Part shown: piece after piece, positions 53,646-64,000 of the stretch
How positions within the stretch are numbered: the first letter of the stretch is position 1
Layout: each line of letters opens with the position of its first letter
NCBI GenBank assembly: GCA_902728285.1
Contig: CACVBU010001142.1
Coordinates: forward strand, 1,103,179 to 1,167,178
Direction of reading: 5' to 3'
From: Clytia hemisphaerica
Taxonomy: Eukaryota; Cnidaria; Hydrozoa; Leptothecata; Clytiidae
Length of the DNA stretch: 64,000 bases
Position numbers and translations under genes: made by a program
The notes under the pieces: model-generated
Told to the model about the DNA's origin: nothing
Seen by the model: only the letters and a program-made list of their open reading frames with translations
Databases searched by the model: none

Positions 53646-53823
53646 TTTATAGAGAGACTGATTTTTGCTGAAAAGGTGACCCTTAGGAGAGACTTTTTTA
53701 CAATTTATTCTCTCGAAATCAAGAAAATTTCCTAAAAATCTTTAACTTTCCAACCCTTAGAGAGACTAATTTAAAACTTTCTGAATTTTTTTACCCTTAG
53801 AGACTTTGAAAGGTGAAAAAACC
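53646..53823. repeat. ACCCTTAGAGAGACT-type repeats
   Basis: Short degenerate repeats of CCCTTAGAGAGAC related to the CACCCTTACAGTG text of the 24.5-24.8 kb MITE. Confidence 0.5.
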
Positions 53824-53908
53824 TACCCTTACCATCCGCACATACACAGCACCCATTTTTGCATAATTGGGCAAAAATGGGAGCTAAGAATGTGCGGACG
53901 ATAAGGGT
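53824..53908. mobile_element. 85-bp hairpin element
   Basis: ACCCTTACCATCCGCACATA and CACCCATTTTTGC at the left are complemented by GCAAAAATGGGAGC and TGTGCGGACGATAAGGGT at the right. Confidence 0.65.
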
Positions 53909-53997
53909 TGATTTATCACCTTCTGCTAAAAATAAGAAACTTTAAAATTATAAAATCAAAATCTGTGAAAATAAACATAAGGTGATTTGAATTTCCT

Positions 53998-54334
53998 TTA
54001 TTTTCGCTCCTGATGTGCACTAGTTCTTTTTTTCTTCTTACTACCACCTGCACATTGCTGACAAATCCAATTTTCTGGGGCTTCATTGCTGATAAAAACA
54101 CATTGCCTAAAACATTAGATAATGTAGTTTAATTTACACCGCTTATTATCAAACATAAAATTACAAATTAAAAGTTATTTTCTTGACAAAATCATTGACA
54201 AAAGCTGCGTCATAATAATTGAACAAGTTAAACGTACCAATGAAACCATTTTCCACACTCTTCACACTCAACCATATTTGCAAACCATGCGCATTTGCAA
54301 TGATAACATCTCCAAAAGTCATGCATGCTCTGGA
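53998..54334 (-). CDS. exons: C-terminal PHD finger
   Basis: Exons 54334-54238 and 54106-53998 join in phase 2. They give WRCYHCKCAWFANMVE, CEECGKWFHWQC and ENWICQQC: all eight ligands of a C4HC3 PHD finger in the usual spacing, followed by a basic tail (GGSKKKKRTS) and the stop at 54000-53998. PHD fingers often read histone H3 tails, so this could guide the protein to chromatin. The preceding exon (54664) most likely ends at ACAAAAG/gtttgg (54512), phase 1. Confidence 0.75.
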
Positions 54335-57300
54335 CTGAATATATTTAAAAAACAGTAAATAAAAAATATGCAATGAGTTGGAGGGATGTTTAGATGGTTG
54401 ATTTATGACATTTCTGGAAACAAAACATAGATACATAGGCAAGCAATTCATTAAAATAGCATATTTGAAAGGGGTCCATAGGTGTCTTTATCTTTTCGTT
54501 ATATTCCAAACCTTTTGTTTTAAGCTTTTCCCAATTCTCTTTATCCAATCTGCTCTCCAAATGTTCGATGTTGTAGTTTATTATTTCATCTGGGATTTCT
54601 TGAATTTTGGGGCGCAAGCCAAATGGTCGGATGTTCAATAGGTGGTTAACTTTGTTGGGATCACCTAAGATAAATCATTTGGACAAAGATTAGTCTATAG
54701 ATTTTTGTGTTTCTATTTATGTGAGGCATACAGTTAAACAATAAGGGTAATAATAATAGTTTGTTGTAAAGGACTTTTTCTCTTCTTGTAAGCAAACTTT
54801 ACTATCCTAGGCATGCTTTAATCCAGCGTTTGAGATTTCGGGTTCCAGCCATTTGGAATATAAAAGACTAAATTTTACTTTTCTTGGTGAACAAAAACAC
54901 TTGTGTGATCATTTTGTTTTTCTTGATAATTACTTAAAATAAAAAATACTTACATATTGGTGTTCTTTGGATTGTATTGGTACTGTCACCGTCTAAATGT
55001 AAATCATGATAAAATCTGAAGGTGATTCATAGATTCATATGGAAACTTTTCAAAATTGGGCATTATAAAGCAAAATTAGACACAAAAATTTCGCCCCTAT
55101 TTTAGGGGAAGAAATGTTTATGGAAAGAAACTTATTATTTCCACGAAAAAATTATAGTACAACTATACTCTTATGTGTGAGAATTCGGATCAGAAAAAAA
55201 CACCGCATTCTGTGGCCCAGGGACTGTACCTGGGTGTTGGTCACTGCTGTTAATCATCAGTGGTTTTGCATTGTGTTCTCCTTGACCTAAAATTTACAAA
55301 TGTGACTAAATTATGCATAAATCTAGGTTTGTATTTTTTCCCAAGTTGAAAAGTCAAAATGAAAAAACTAGGCTAACCTTTACTTAGCAAAATGCTCACC
55401 ATGGCAGGGTATCTCCCAAAAAGTAGCATATGTCTATTTTTCTAAGGAACAGCAACGCACACAACAAATCAAGCTCAAAATGGTAATGCTAAGAGGCCTA
55501 ATAGAAGTTGTACCTTCATTTTGGTTACTGCTGATATCCACCATTGGTGTTTCATCAGGTTCTTTTTGACCTAAAGTTTAAAATTTACATGCTTCATTTA
55601 TAGAAATCTACTTTGCTCTGTATCACAGAATTTTCGACAGGTTCGAATCCACGCGTCATTCCCACTTAAAATTGCCATAAATTACAAAATATATTTTTAT
55701 CCCTATCGGCATTTAGCTCCTTCAATGGAAATCCCCATACTGAGACAGGGGTGTTCCAAAAAGTAGGTACCTTCATTTTGGAGGTTAATTGATTGGCTGA
55801 ATAATGACTTTTTCTCAGCCGCTGTAGGTTTGGCCAATTTACATCTGTTTCGTTTTCTTTTCTTTTTTGTGGAGAAAAACCGTGGCTGCTTTTCGATGTT
55901 CTTATTCCAATGTGTTTTATTTGGGGCAATATATGGCTGCAGCTTGTTCTTTTCCAATGACGCAAAAGTGTATCTGAAAGCAACTTATAAAGTTATATGG
56001 TACCACCGGACCAAATGTGTTGTTGTTCGAGGCCAATCGTATCTCCTAAGTTACCACACCTCCTTTTCTTTTATTTTCGTTTCTACATAATTAACATGTC
56101 ATTTTTATGACATGCCTCTTGACACCCCCTCCCATGAAGGCTTGCTAACTTGGAGAAAAAGAAGTTTTGAAATAGAAGTATCAGAGGAGAAAATATAGGC
56201 AATGCTATTTTCTATGAGTAATGATGAGATTGAGTATGGATAAACAAGGATGAAATATTTCACACCGTGCAGAATTCAAATCTTTTAATAAAGTCTTCAA
56301 ATTGCCAGCATTGCCAGCGTTTGTATACTCCAAAGTTAATTGGCCAATGACTTGTTCGATGTTTCTTTTAATCTTGGCTACGTTGTCAATATTTTCGTCG
56401 TTTGGAAGGCTTTGAATGATAGTGTTGATATCATTTTTTATCTAAAATTAGAGAATGGATTAAATAATAAGCAGCTTTGAAGGTATTTTAAGTGTTCCCG
56501 CCTCTAAAAAAAATTGAGTCCCTTTCTTTTATTAGGTGTATTAAAATTCTACGAAAATTTGTTTAAAAAAAATCACCTTTACGTATCTTTGTAGAGGACT
56601 CTGTACAATGTTCTGTTCATCTGTCAAGTTTTCTTCCACGGCTGAGTTCTAAAGGAAAATACTTGTTAAATCATTGTGATGCTGAATTGTGAAATTTTAA
56701 TAACAAGTTTTCAAGTTTCAGTCTTGAAAATATCTGCATGAGACTTTCTATCACAAGGAAAAAGAGAAAAGAAAACTTTGAACATATTATAGCCATTGTG
56801 ACCTTATATGAGATAAGACACATTAACAAAAATATTCCGATGTGTAGAGCTGAAACCTTTAAAAGTATATTAAAAATAAACTCTAACCAAGTTTACAAGT
56901 TGATGTAGGTAATGCACATGTTTGCAGCTCAAGCTATTCATGAGAGAATCGATACATGTGCAGGTGTACTGGTGAATACAAAATTGACAATCGGTACACA
57001 TTAGCCTGCAAGTTGCCTCCCTGCATTTGTCCTTCTGAACCAATTTGATTTCGTATCTCTTAGTTTTATGATTCTCTGAAACGATTGACCATTTGTTGTC
57101 ATTGATTTGATTTACTTCTGTTGCCATTGTCAAGCTTCTTTTGTGCCTGTCATAAATGACGTCTGAGCGGTACGTGTTTTTACCTTTGGTCAATTTAATA
57201 AGACGATGGAAGACACTATTTCTGCTGTATTTTACAAGATTGAACACTGCTTTATCTAATCGCTTGTTTTGTTTTCCGTTCAAGTATTGATATTTGAAAA

Positions 57301-60300
57301 CGCGATGGAATGCCTCAACAAACATGTTAGTGTTTATACCATCTCCCAAACGGTACGCATATCCCCAATTCCTCCGCTTTCGTCTCCACGAACTTTCAAA
57401 ATAATTGGCTAAATCCTTCGTATCATGTCTCGACTTAAGTGATTCCAATTTTGTTGCCATGACTCCTTCTAGTCGCAGGAATTCATCTTCATTGGTCTCT
57501 TCAAGTATTGTGCGAAACATTTTGTAAAGTTCTGCTTGTAATTCCAAATCTTTAACAACTATAAAAACGAGATTGTATATAACATTTGATTACCTGATTA
57601 GAATTTCAATATAATTTCAGCTTCATGAAATCTGATCTAAAAAACCATACAGTATCATAAAATGAATAAAACCAAAAGAGCCTACCAACCTATTAAAGCT
57701 GCTTTCCAGGCTCTGTCGACATGCCATGTACACCATAGCCAGCGGACCGTAATTTGGAACACATTTTCAAATGCCTCGTGGTATTGGCTCGCTGAAAAAA
57801 AAGCATAATAGAAAATATTAGACTTTTTTCCCTCTCTGTCTCAAATCAATGATTTTAGCGATACTGGATGATTCTTACATTCTTTTCAATTCTTCAAGAA
57901 CCTAGTGTATAACATGCGTATTAAAAACCATGCTAATAGAATAGAATATATGAACTAGTGTGAAAATTAAGAATTATTTATAAATAATACCGAGATCACT
58001 CATAAACCAAGCCGGAGTCATGTTTCCATTGTTTCTTTTCACATGTTCAAAAAAGAAGGAGATAAATTCGTAGGTCTCATGATTGGTTAAGCACCATGCG
58101 ATTGGTTGTCCTTCTCCAAATTCGTCCACCACCAAAAGCGTGTTAAGGGAAAAGTCATAGCCATTGGTTTTGTGGGTGGAATCACAACATACGCCATTCT
58201 TGGAAAATTCATTGGCTAAGTACTTTTGATGATCCGTTTGAATCACAATCATGAAGTCTTTAGGTTTCTTCTGAAGCTTTCCCTGTTAACAAGAAGGTTA
58301 TTATTGTGAGTCTACCAAAGATATAAGATTTAATTCTTAGTTTTAATCCCCTCTGAAAATATTTTTTGACAATTATTGGTATATTCAATTAACACCAGAA
58401 ACTTGAAAGAAGAGTGTACTTTATTGATTACATTTAAAACAGAATCTATGATCATATAAGCTGATTTAACCGAAGGTTTGTAAGATAAATTTAAAACACA
58501 GAAACATCATTTTATTTATTGATCTATGATGGGCACAAACACTCTCATAACTTTTCATTTCACGTTTTGAGCAGTTTTTAAGAATTTGTTTGCTATTTAT
58601 TAAAATGACATGTGATAAAATATAGATGGATGCCTTGAATCTTGTAAAATAGAATAGGATTATGAGCTTCGTTTTTCCATTCTTCTATCCATGATAACAA
58701 ACTATTCTGATCATTTTCGTGTCTTCTGATGTCATCAATATTGAAAGCTACGGCGATGTTACCTATGAACACAGATAGAAATACCTCTTGTGTGCCAAAT
58801 TTCTTAAAAAATTACCAACTAGATCAAAATTTAAGGGGTGGTACAGGGTAGTAAAAAAAAAGACCTCCCTAGTTCTGAACCTCACCTAAAAGCATAGTAT
58901 TAATCAAACATAATTAATAATAATTTAACAAAGTTATGGAAATCAATATCGAGTCGAACGAGCTATAGAGCTTATTCCTTACGTATATCCTTTTTCTCTA
59001 GAAGATGTAAACGATTCAATTCAACCACACCACCCTCTCGAATGTTATCCAAAATCGTCTCTCTGGGCACTTTACGTGACAGTTGAGCAGCAACTTCATG
59101 ACGTTGCCTATAAAAAAATGGCAACAAATCTATTTATTTCTTTGTGTATGTAACGTTTTACGTAACAGTTATTCTACAATTGACCTTTTCATAAATTACG
59201 TCACGAACATCACTTGCCTTGTTTTGAAATTATTGCCATGGTGATTAACTCCCAGCGAGTTTTATTAAAACTCCTTTCTATTCATAAAACAATCATTTAA
59301 TGTCTCAAGGGAAATAATCACCACAGAAATTGTTTGAATACGAGAAGTAATTTATTCAAGATATTCTTTCAGTGATAATTCTCCATATATGTTCAACATT
59401 ACTAAAGCAAATACAGTGTGATACCTTTTAGATAACCATACATGCTCTAACTGAACACTGTGCGAGTAGTGGGTGTAGCAAACATCAACAGTCAATGCAT
59501 CGGATTGAGGGTCTTCAGTAATTTTGATTACTGATGTACAGTTGTTGTCTATTTTGCAGGTTCCTAACAAAAATAAAGAAAGTAAGTATTAATGAAATAC
59601 AACACAAAGAAATCATTTGAAAGCTCTCTAGCAAAGATTTGTTGAGAAAATACTTCTGGATAATCATCTTATTATCATCAATTAGAAATTTACCACTTGT
59701 TTTAGTTCTTCTCCTTCTCCCAGATCTTTTCTTTTTGTAAAAACCACTTCTTGAGCACCTGAAGGCAGTATGCTTGACTCCATCCTTCCCCGTCCATCCA
59801 CCATATGATGTATAGCTACATTTACTTTGTTCCTCAAGATCGCTCTTCCAATCTAAAAATTCTGTAAAAAAGTGAAAATAAATTTGGATTTTGTCTTTCC
59901 ATGGAAATTCACTTTTTATGTTGTGTAGTCTAATCAAGGCTGACATTAACATCATAAGAAGGCACCTCATTGAATATATGATGTCAGCTTTTAAAGAATC
60001 TAAAGTATAGATATCATTTAGTACTTATGAAATCTTTATTTCAATGTTCAGTTCCAAATATGTTATGCACTAAGGCTATCCACTTAAAATTCAACACCTT
60101 GGATAAATTGCGAAAGATAGACTTTGTAAACAGTCAATAATGATCATTAGTATTTGTAAGTCATATATGTCAGGATGATGTTCGTACACGTATTATGTGA
60201 CTAATATATCAAACTTGTCAAAGTAAAGCAAATTGTCATCTACCTGTCTATTATTGCTCAGCAATATATCAACTTGAACACTGTATGTGAGAAAAAAATT

Positions 60301-62165
60301 ATAATCGTCTTTTGTCCATGTGTCTTGTAAGAAGGTTTTGTAAATCTATGTAAGTGTAAGTCAAGAATGTTACATTTGTATGTCATGTCCAGTTGAAGAA
60401 GTCATTGATATCTTATAACGTAAAGTATCAGGTATGGGAAAAGATCTAGCAGAAAGAAATTTCTCTTTTCTCATTAAAAGTAATCAATGTTGTCCAAGTA
60501 AAAATCTGAATTAAGTCAAAATAAAACACAATACCTTGATGACTTCCAAAATGCAATGTTTCATTACGAAGAATTTTGGAATGTTTCTCCTCTAGATGTT
60601 TAGATAGTTCCAAGACTCTCTGAAATTTTGTACCACACTCGAGACAAATTGTTTTTCCTGTTTGTACTTTAGCAGAGTCTTCAGTTTCGTGTATTCTACC
60701 AATATGCCTTTTAAGACTAGAATTTCGAGTAAATGTTTCAGTGCAGTGAGGGCAAGAAATCCTTTTTTTGTTTCTCTTTTCAGCCTCAGCTTCTTCTGTA
60801 GGAGCAGGTGTGATATTTTCTCCTTTTTTCTCAGTCTCAGATTTCGAAGGAACAGGTATGGTATTTTTCACTTCTTTTTTAGTCTTAGCTTTTGGAGCAA
60901 TCTTTTCTCCTCCTTTTTCAGTTTCAGCTGCTTTAGAAGGCTCTAGTTTAACAAAAATTTCTTCTTTAAGCCGTGGGATTTCTGAATCTGAATCAGAATC
61001 TGAATCTGGAGAGATGACATCCGTAGTTGCATCTGGACATACATTGTGAATATCAATATGCTTTGTTGTGATCCATGCAATAACAACTCGTCTCAAATAA
61101 TTGTTGAAGAAAGTTGGTTTCATCAGAAAATTTCGGCTTTGGTTTGATTGATGTTCTTTCTGTAATCTGCCGGAAATAATCATGACTAAGGCAGTATATT
61201 GCTGCAATAACAATGGATATAATTCCACATATATTTCCACATGTTTGTAGTGGATAACGGATGCAGTTTTCACCGCATCTAGTTTTTGCTGAAGAATGGT
61301 TTTCTGGTTGGTGGGCATACTTGATAGTGTTAATGCTAAATCCAGGTATCTTCTTTCTACACATTTGTTCAATTTGTTCTTTCAGGTCACCAGGCATGGG
61401 CCAACCAAGGGAATCTCCATAAAGACCACATTTGCTTTCCATATCAACAAAAAAACAAACCCAATGAGACCCTTGTTTCCCTTGAGCCGCATTAGCAATA
61501 AAAGTTTCCTTGTTGACATACCGCCCAACGTTGATGAAAAAACAAAGTCTTTTATATTCAGAAATATTGGAACATCTTATCTCCTTTGTCATATTTAGAT
61601 AAACACACAAAGTTTCCTTTTGCTGTTTGTTTAGCTGATGAGAAAACCAGAGTATCTGGCTGCCATAAACCAACCTTTTGACACACAGAGCACTCATTTC
61701 CATTGCTGACATCAAGTAGTTACTACACACTTGTTTTGCAGGTTCATTTAAAAGGAATGATCGAAAGCTGTTTATAACAGCTTGAGAGGGTGGATGCCCA
61801 ATCGAATTTGGAGTTTGGCAACTGTCATTAAACCAATCAATTTCACTTGACACCTCTTTCTTTAGTTCCTTTATTTTGTGCAACTGAAGGAATTTTTGAA
61901 CACAATCCCATGAAAGTTTTCCTACTTCTGTCTCAATAAACCAATGTCCTGAAGCAATGGTATTTGCATTACCCAAAATACTACTCCAACTAAGGAGATG
62001 TGTTTCAGGAGGTAGAAAAGGTGCTTTGAAGGGATCTATATACATAGGTTGACTAGTTGAGTGGCACATCTGATGTTCACGTATTTGTCTTGTTGGTACA
62101 TCTCTGTATTTGTATGCATGATAGCGTGTAAAGGTCTTTAATAGGTCATCATCAAATAATGTATG
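53998..62165 (-). CDS. Ulp1 - C2H2 - FLYWCH-like - MULE transposase - SWIM - PHD gene (5' partial)
   Basis: About 17 exons joined by phase-matched GT-AG sites: 62165-60535, 59861-59694, 59563-59425, 59107-58983, 58762-about 58600, 58282-57991, 57791-57690, 57558-56888, 56648-56583, 56441-56266, 55973-55771, 55570-55514, 55286-55230, 54992-54954, 54664-54512, 54334-54238 and 54106-53998. In order they encode a Ulp1-type cysteine protease, two C2H2 fingers, a FLYWCH/WRKY-like finger, a MULE transposase with catalytic residues, a SWIM finger, a linker of tiny exons and a C4HC3 PHD finger, some 1,400 residues in all. The first exon seen starts with an acceptor, so the gene begins further right. 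Two defects: a frame change near 61.1 kb and no good donor for the fifth exon. It may be the autonomous gene of a large MULE or a gene derived from one. Confidence 0.75.
54954..55570 (-). CDS. three phase-1 mini-exons in the linker
   Basis: Exons 55570-55514 (57 bp), 55286-55230 (57 bp) and 54992-54954 (39 bp), each phase 1 in and out. They read GQKEPDETPMVDISSNQNE, GQGEHNAKPLMINSSDQHP and DGDSTNTIQRTPI. The first two are clear duplicates of one another, and the exon before them also ends in QNE. As in the HECT gene, they can be skipped without losing frame. Confidence 0.65.
56888..58762 (-). CDS. exons: MULE transposase core and SWIM finger
   Basis: Exons 58762-about 58600, 58282-57991, 57791-57690 and 57558-56888. 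Motifs in order: FNIDDIRRHENDQNSLLSWI; CCDSTHKTNGYDFSLNTL (first catalytic Asp) and QPIAWCLTNHET; PAWFMSDL (second Asp); CTWHVDRAWKAAL (the C-x2-H motif of MULEs); INTNMFVEAFHRVFKYQYL (final Glu); and a SWIM finger YTCTCIDSLMNSLSCKHVH (C-x-C-x9-C-x-H). This is the standard order of a Mutator-like transposase, and all key residues are present. The donor of the first of these exons is unclear: the expected site reads CAAG/gcatcc, which would be a GC donor in the wrong phase. Confidence 0.8.
59425..59861 (-). CDS. exons: FLYWCH/WRKY-GCM1-like zinc finger
   Basis: Exons 59861-59694 and 59563-59425 join in phase 1. Together they give SKCSYTSYGGWTGKDGVKHT, FRCSRSGFY, a basic KKKRSGRRRRTKTSG, then TCKIDNNCTSVIKI and VDVCYTHYSHSV. 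The C...C...H-x-H layout with a conserved RCSRSG resembles the FLYWCH/WRKY-GCM1 fingers found at the N-terminus of animal MULE transposases, which bind the element ends. Confidence 0.7.
60535..62165 (-). CDS. exon: Ulp1-like protease plus two C2H2 fingers, with a frame change
   Basis: Acceptor TTTCTACAG, phase 0 entry. The first 370 codons hold a Ulp1/SENP-type (C48) protease: GSHWVCFFVD (catalytic His), LYGDSLGWPMPGD (Asp) and LQTCGNICGIIS (Gln and Cys). This frame stops at 61053. The coding sense continues one base out of phase from about 61100-61165 (YLRRVVIAWITTKHIDIH), then an acidic Ser/Asp run (SPDSDSDSDSE), a Lys/Glu-rich linker and two canonical C2H2 fingers: CPHC ... HIGRIH and CLEC ... 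HLEEKH, each C-x2-C-x12-H-x4-H. The exon ends CATCAAG/gtattg in phase 1 and fits the next exon. The frame change is either a single-base indel in this copy, a sequence error or a missed micro-intron. Confidence 0.75.
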
Positions 62166-62545
62166 CTGTAGAAATAAAAATTATTTGAATTGATCATACT
62201 GTCCTTGTTCTAACCAAGTTTCCTGCTCTCCAAAGCCGGCCAGCAGTAGTGATGCAACTTGTTGCATTTTTTTTTGTATACAAGACCCCCCCCCCACTCA
62301 ATACAAAACCATACCGTGAGTGGTCCTAAATCTAACAGCCTTGCCTAAGTCCGATGGGGTCTTTCAAAATTGTTAACATTTTTTTAAACACGAGCAATGG
62401 ATTCAGAATTATAGAGGTAATTTTTTTACAACTTTTTTGAACACATTAATTGACATCTTGACATTATACTATGGTCATGTTTTGTTTCGAGAGTTCTTGC
62501 AATAGTTTATGATAGCTTTTTCCAATTGATAACTCATAATTAATC
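62166..62545. other. upstream of the last visible MULE exon
   Basis: No further exon in the right phase recognised. A C10 run lies at 62286-62295. Confidence 0.4.
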
Positions 62546-63711
62546 CATAATCAACCGGCAAGTACAAAACGCCTACTACCTACTACTTAATACTTACTAC
62601 CTACTACTTACTACCTACTGTAAAATAGCTCAAAACGGCTCGAAATTACCTTTAAAATATTCAGCATGTTAAAATTAGCAAAATCTGAAACTTTGGTGAT
62701 AAAAAAGTTAAAACTTCTTCTTTTATCGTACTTTGAAGAATATTTTCTCTCTTTTATTTTGTTTATGACTTTTTCCCGGGCTTTTTCTATAAGTTTACAG
62801 ACGCACTTCTTCGTAGAAGAGAAAAATATTTCCTTCGCACACTTATTTATTCATGTCAGTTTTATTTATAAGAATCGATCAATCTAAAAAAAGTTAAAAT
62901 ACTTTAAGTAAGTAGAGCCCTATGTTTCACTGGGTACTTGCTGAAAATCCTTTGACATGTCTTTGACATTTATTGACAAAATGACCCTTTTGAATCAAAC
63001 TATTGACAGGGTCGTTAAATGACCTTTGTAGACTTCATTTTATGTAGCAAAAATTCTTATTGTGCTCAATAAGATGCTTTCAGTATCGCCAAGGTAGAAA
63101 TTTTCAGTAAATTTGACCATGTCAAAGTATTGACGAAATGGAATATTAAAAGCTTCGCAAACCAATTCCAAGAAATATTTTGGCACCATTTGATATGATA
63201 CAGATCATACAATAGGATAGAGAGGGGATAGTGGTAGATTGACCCCCTATTTATATTACAGAGCCTTTTTTAGACATTTACGTGTATTCTTATCGTCCTT
63301 ATAGGCCTTATAATAAGAGTCATTCGAGGGAGTATGTTTAGGAAAAAGGAAAGTTCTTATAATAAGAGTCATAAGAGAGAGTAGGTTTAGGAAAAAGAAA
63401 AAATCAAGATAATGGCCTTTTGTTTTATACTTCAGTATACTTATATGAGGCGAAGAGAATATTTACTCACTACGTAAATATGCTAAATATTCTTTTAGAT
63501 AACACTTTTTTCAAGTAAATATAAAGCAAAGACTTGTGTGTTAGCATTCAGATATTACAAAACCAATTTTTTTAGGATAGAGATTTCGAACAAGCGAAGG
63601 AGAGTTCTGGTCTGTAAAGTATACAAACTGAGTAGGTAGTAAGTAGTAAGTAGTAGGTAGTAAGTATTAAGTAGTAGGTAGTAGGCGTTTTGTACTTGCC
63701 GCATAATCAAC
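62546..63711. mobile_element. 1.15-kb TIR element with exact 10-bp target duplication
   Basis: CATAATCAAC at 62546-62555 and again at 63702-63711 flanks inverted ends that start CGGCAAGTACAAAACGCCTA. The ends extend about 65-75 bp as TACTACC/TACTTACTACC runs (62574-62620 and 63630-63680). The element proper is 62556-63701. The inside has no recognised gene. A 9-10-bp duplication is typical of Mutator-like elements, so this may be a non-autonomous MULE. It lies 0.4 kb upstream of the last visible exon of the MULE gene. Confidence 0.8.
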
Positions 63712-64000
63712 TTATTGACGATCTCAATCGAACGGAATCGACGATCGAACCAGTCGAACCAAATCGAACACAATCGACCGATTGAAATTCGATTGTCGAA
63801 TCTCAATCGAACGTCAAAATTCTGGGTAATATTCGATTGGTTCGATTGTTGTTTGACTTCCCAGCATCCAAGCCAGTCAGGACCTCGCTTCACTTTATCG
63901 ATATTACGCAAACGGCAGTGTGCGCTAAATTATTTCGGTTTCGCTTTCGATTTCAAGCAAAGGTCTTAGCAACAGGGCGCGCGTACATAGCAACGGGACT
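63712..64000. repeat. TCGAAC-rich repeat at the right edge
   Basis: Copies of AATCGAAC, CGATTG and ATTCGATTG on both strands up to about 63850, similar to the repeat at 36.0-36.7 kb. The last 100 bp are unremarkable. Confidence 0.5.

Noticed and set aside
53480-53671. Frame with repeated DLRKRER
   Set aside because: A 21-bp minisatellite, open by period alone.
60662-61049. Plus-strand Ser/Phe-rich frames
   Set aside because: Shadows of the minus-strand Lys/Glu-rich linker and C2H2 fingers.

Overview
The window is AT-rich eukaryotic DNA: genes are split by short GT-AG introns, intergenic space is filled with MITEs, foldback elements and minisatellites, and most recognisable coding sequence belongs to transposons or transposon-derived genes. 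The mix (Penelope-like reverse transcriptase, a THAP/DDE plus SWIM-YqaJ two-gene DNA transposon, an animal-type MULE with a PHD finger, a split integrase-core gene, a G2E3-like HECT gene) fits an invertebrate animal. A cnidarian is my best guess, but nothing here proves it. No bacterial, organellar or rRNA sequence was seen.

Layout. 0-7.2 kb: the tail of a Penelope-like element, a 2-kb terminal-inverted-repeat (TIR) element full of ACGTTT motifs, an 8-bp GATCCRTY minisatellite and a 0.7-kb foldback element. 7.5-19.7 kb (+): a gene for a HECT-type ubiquitin ligase, assembled from many very short exons that all begin and end in phase 1. Nine of these are near-identical 60-bp exons in a tandem exon-plus-intron array at 8.5-10.07 kb. 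Its introns hold several foldback elements and nested MITEs. 19.8-27.7 kb: tandem repeats and MITEs, no convincing gene. 27.75-33.53 kb (-): a coiled-coil plus kinase-fold gene whose HRD and DFG motifs are lost (pseudokinase), with a possible hAT-like insertion carrying OTU-like exon fragments in one intron. 35.2-38.7 kb (-): a three-exon integrase-core gene with an open spliced frame. 39.1-46.4 kb: a DNA transposon with two convergent genes, SAP-SWIM-YqaJ nuclease (+) and THAP-DDE transposase (-), matching the ISL2EU type as I recall it. 46.4-53.9 kb: repeats (494-bp tandem duplication with long hairpins, 240-bp diverged repeats, 32-bp and 21-bp minisatellites). 54.0-62.2 kb (-): one gene of about 17 exons joining a Ulp1-like protease, two C2H2 fingers, a FLYWCH/WRKY-like finger, a MULE transposase, a SWIM finger and a C-terminal PHD finger. 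62.5-63.7 kb: a 1.15-kb element with TIRs and an exact 10-bp target duplication.

How the parts relate. In the 39-46 kb element the two convergent genes probably supply transposase and accessory nuclease. In the 54-62 kb gene the finger domains probably supply DNA or chromatin targeting and Ulp1 a protease activity. The HECT gene has the most unusual structure: same-phase mini-exons that could be skipped, repeated or recombined without breaking frame. Splice sites were read by eye from GT/AG context and phase agreement; no expression data were available.
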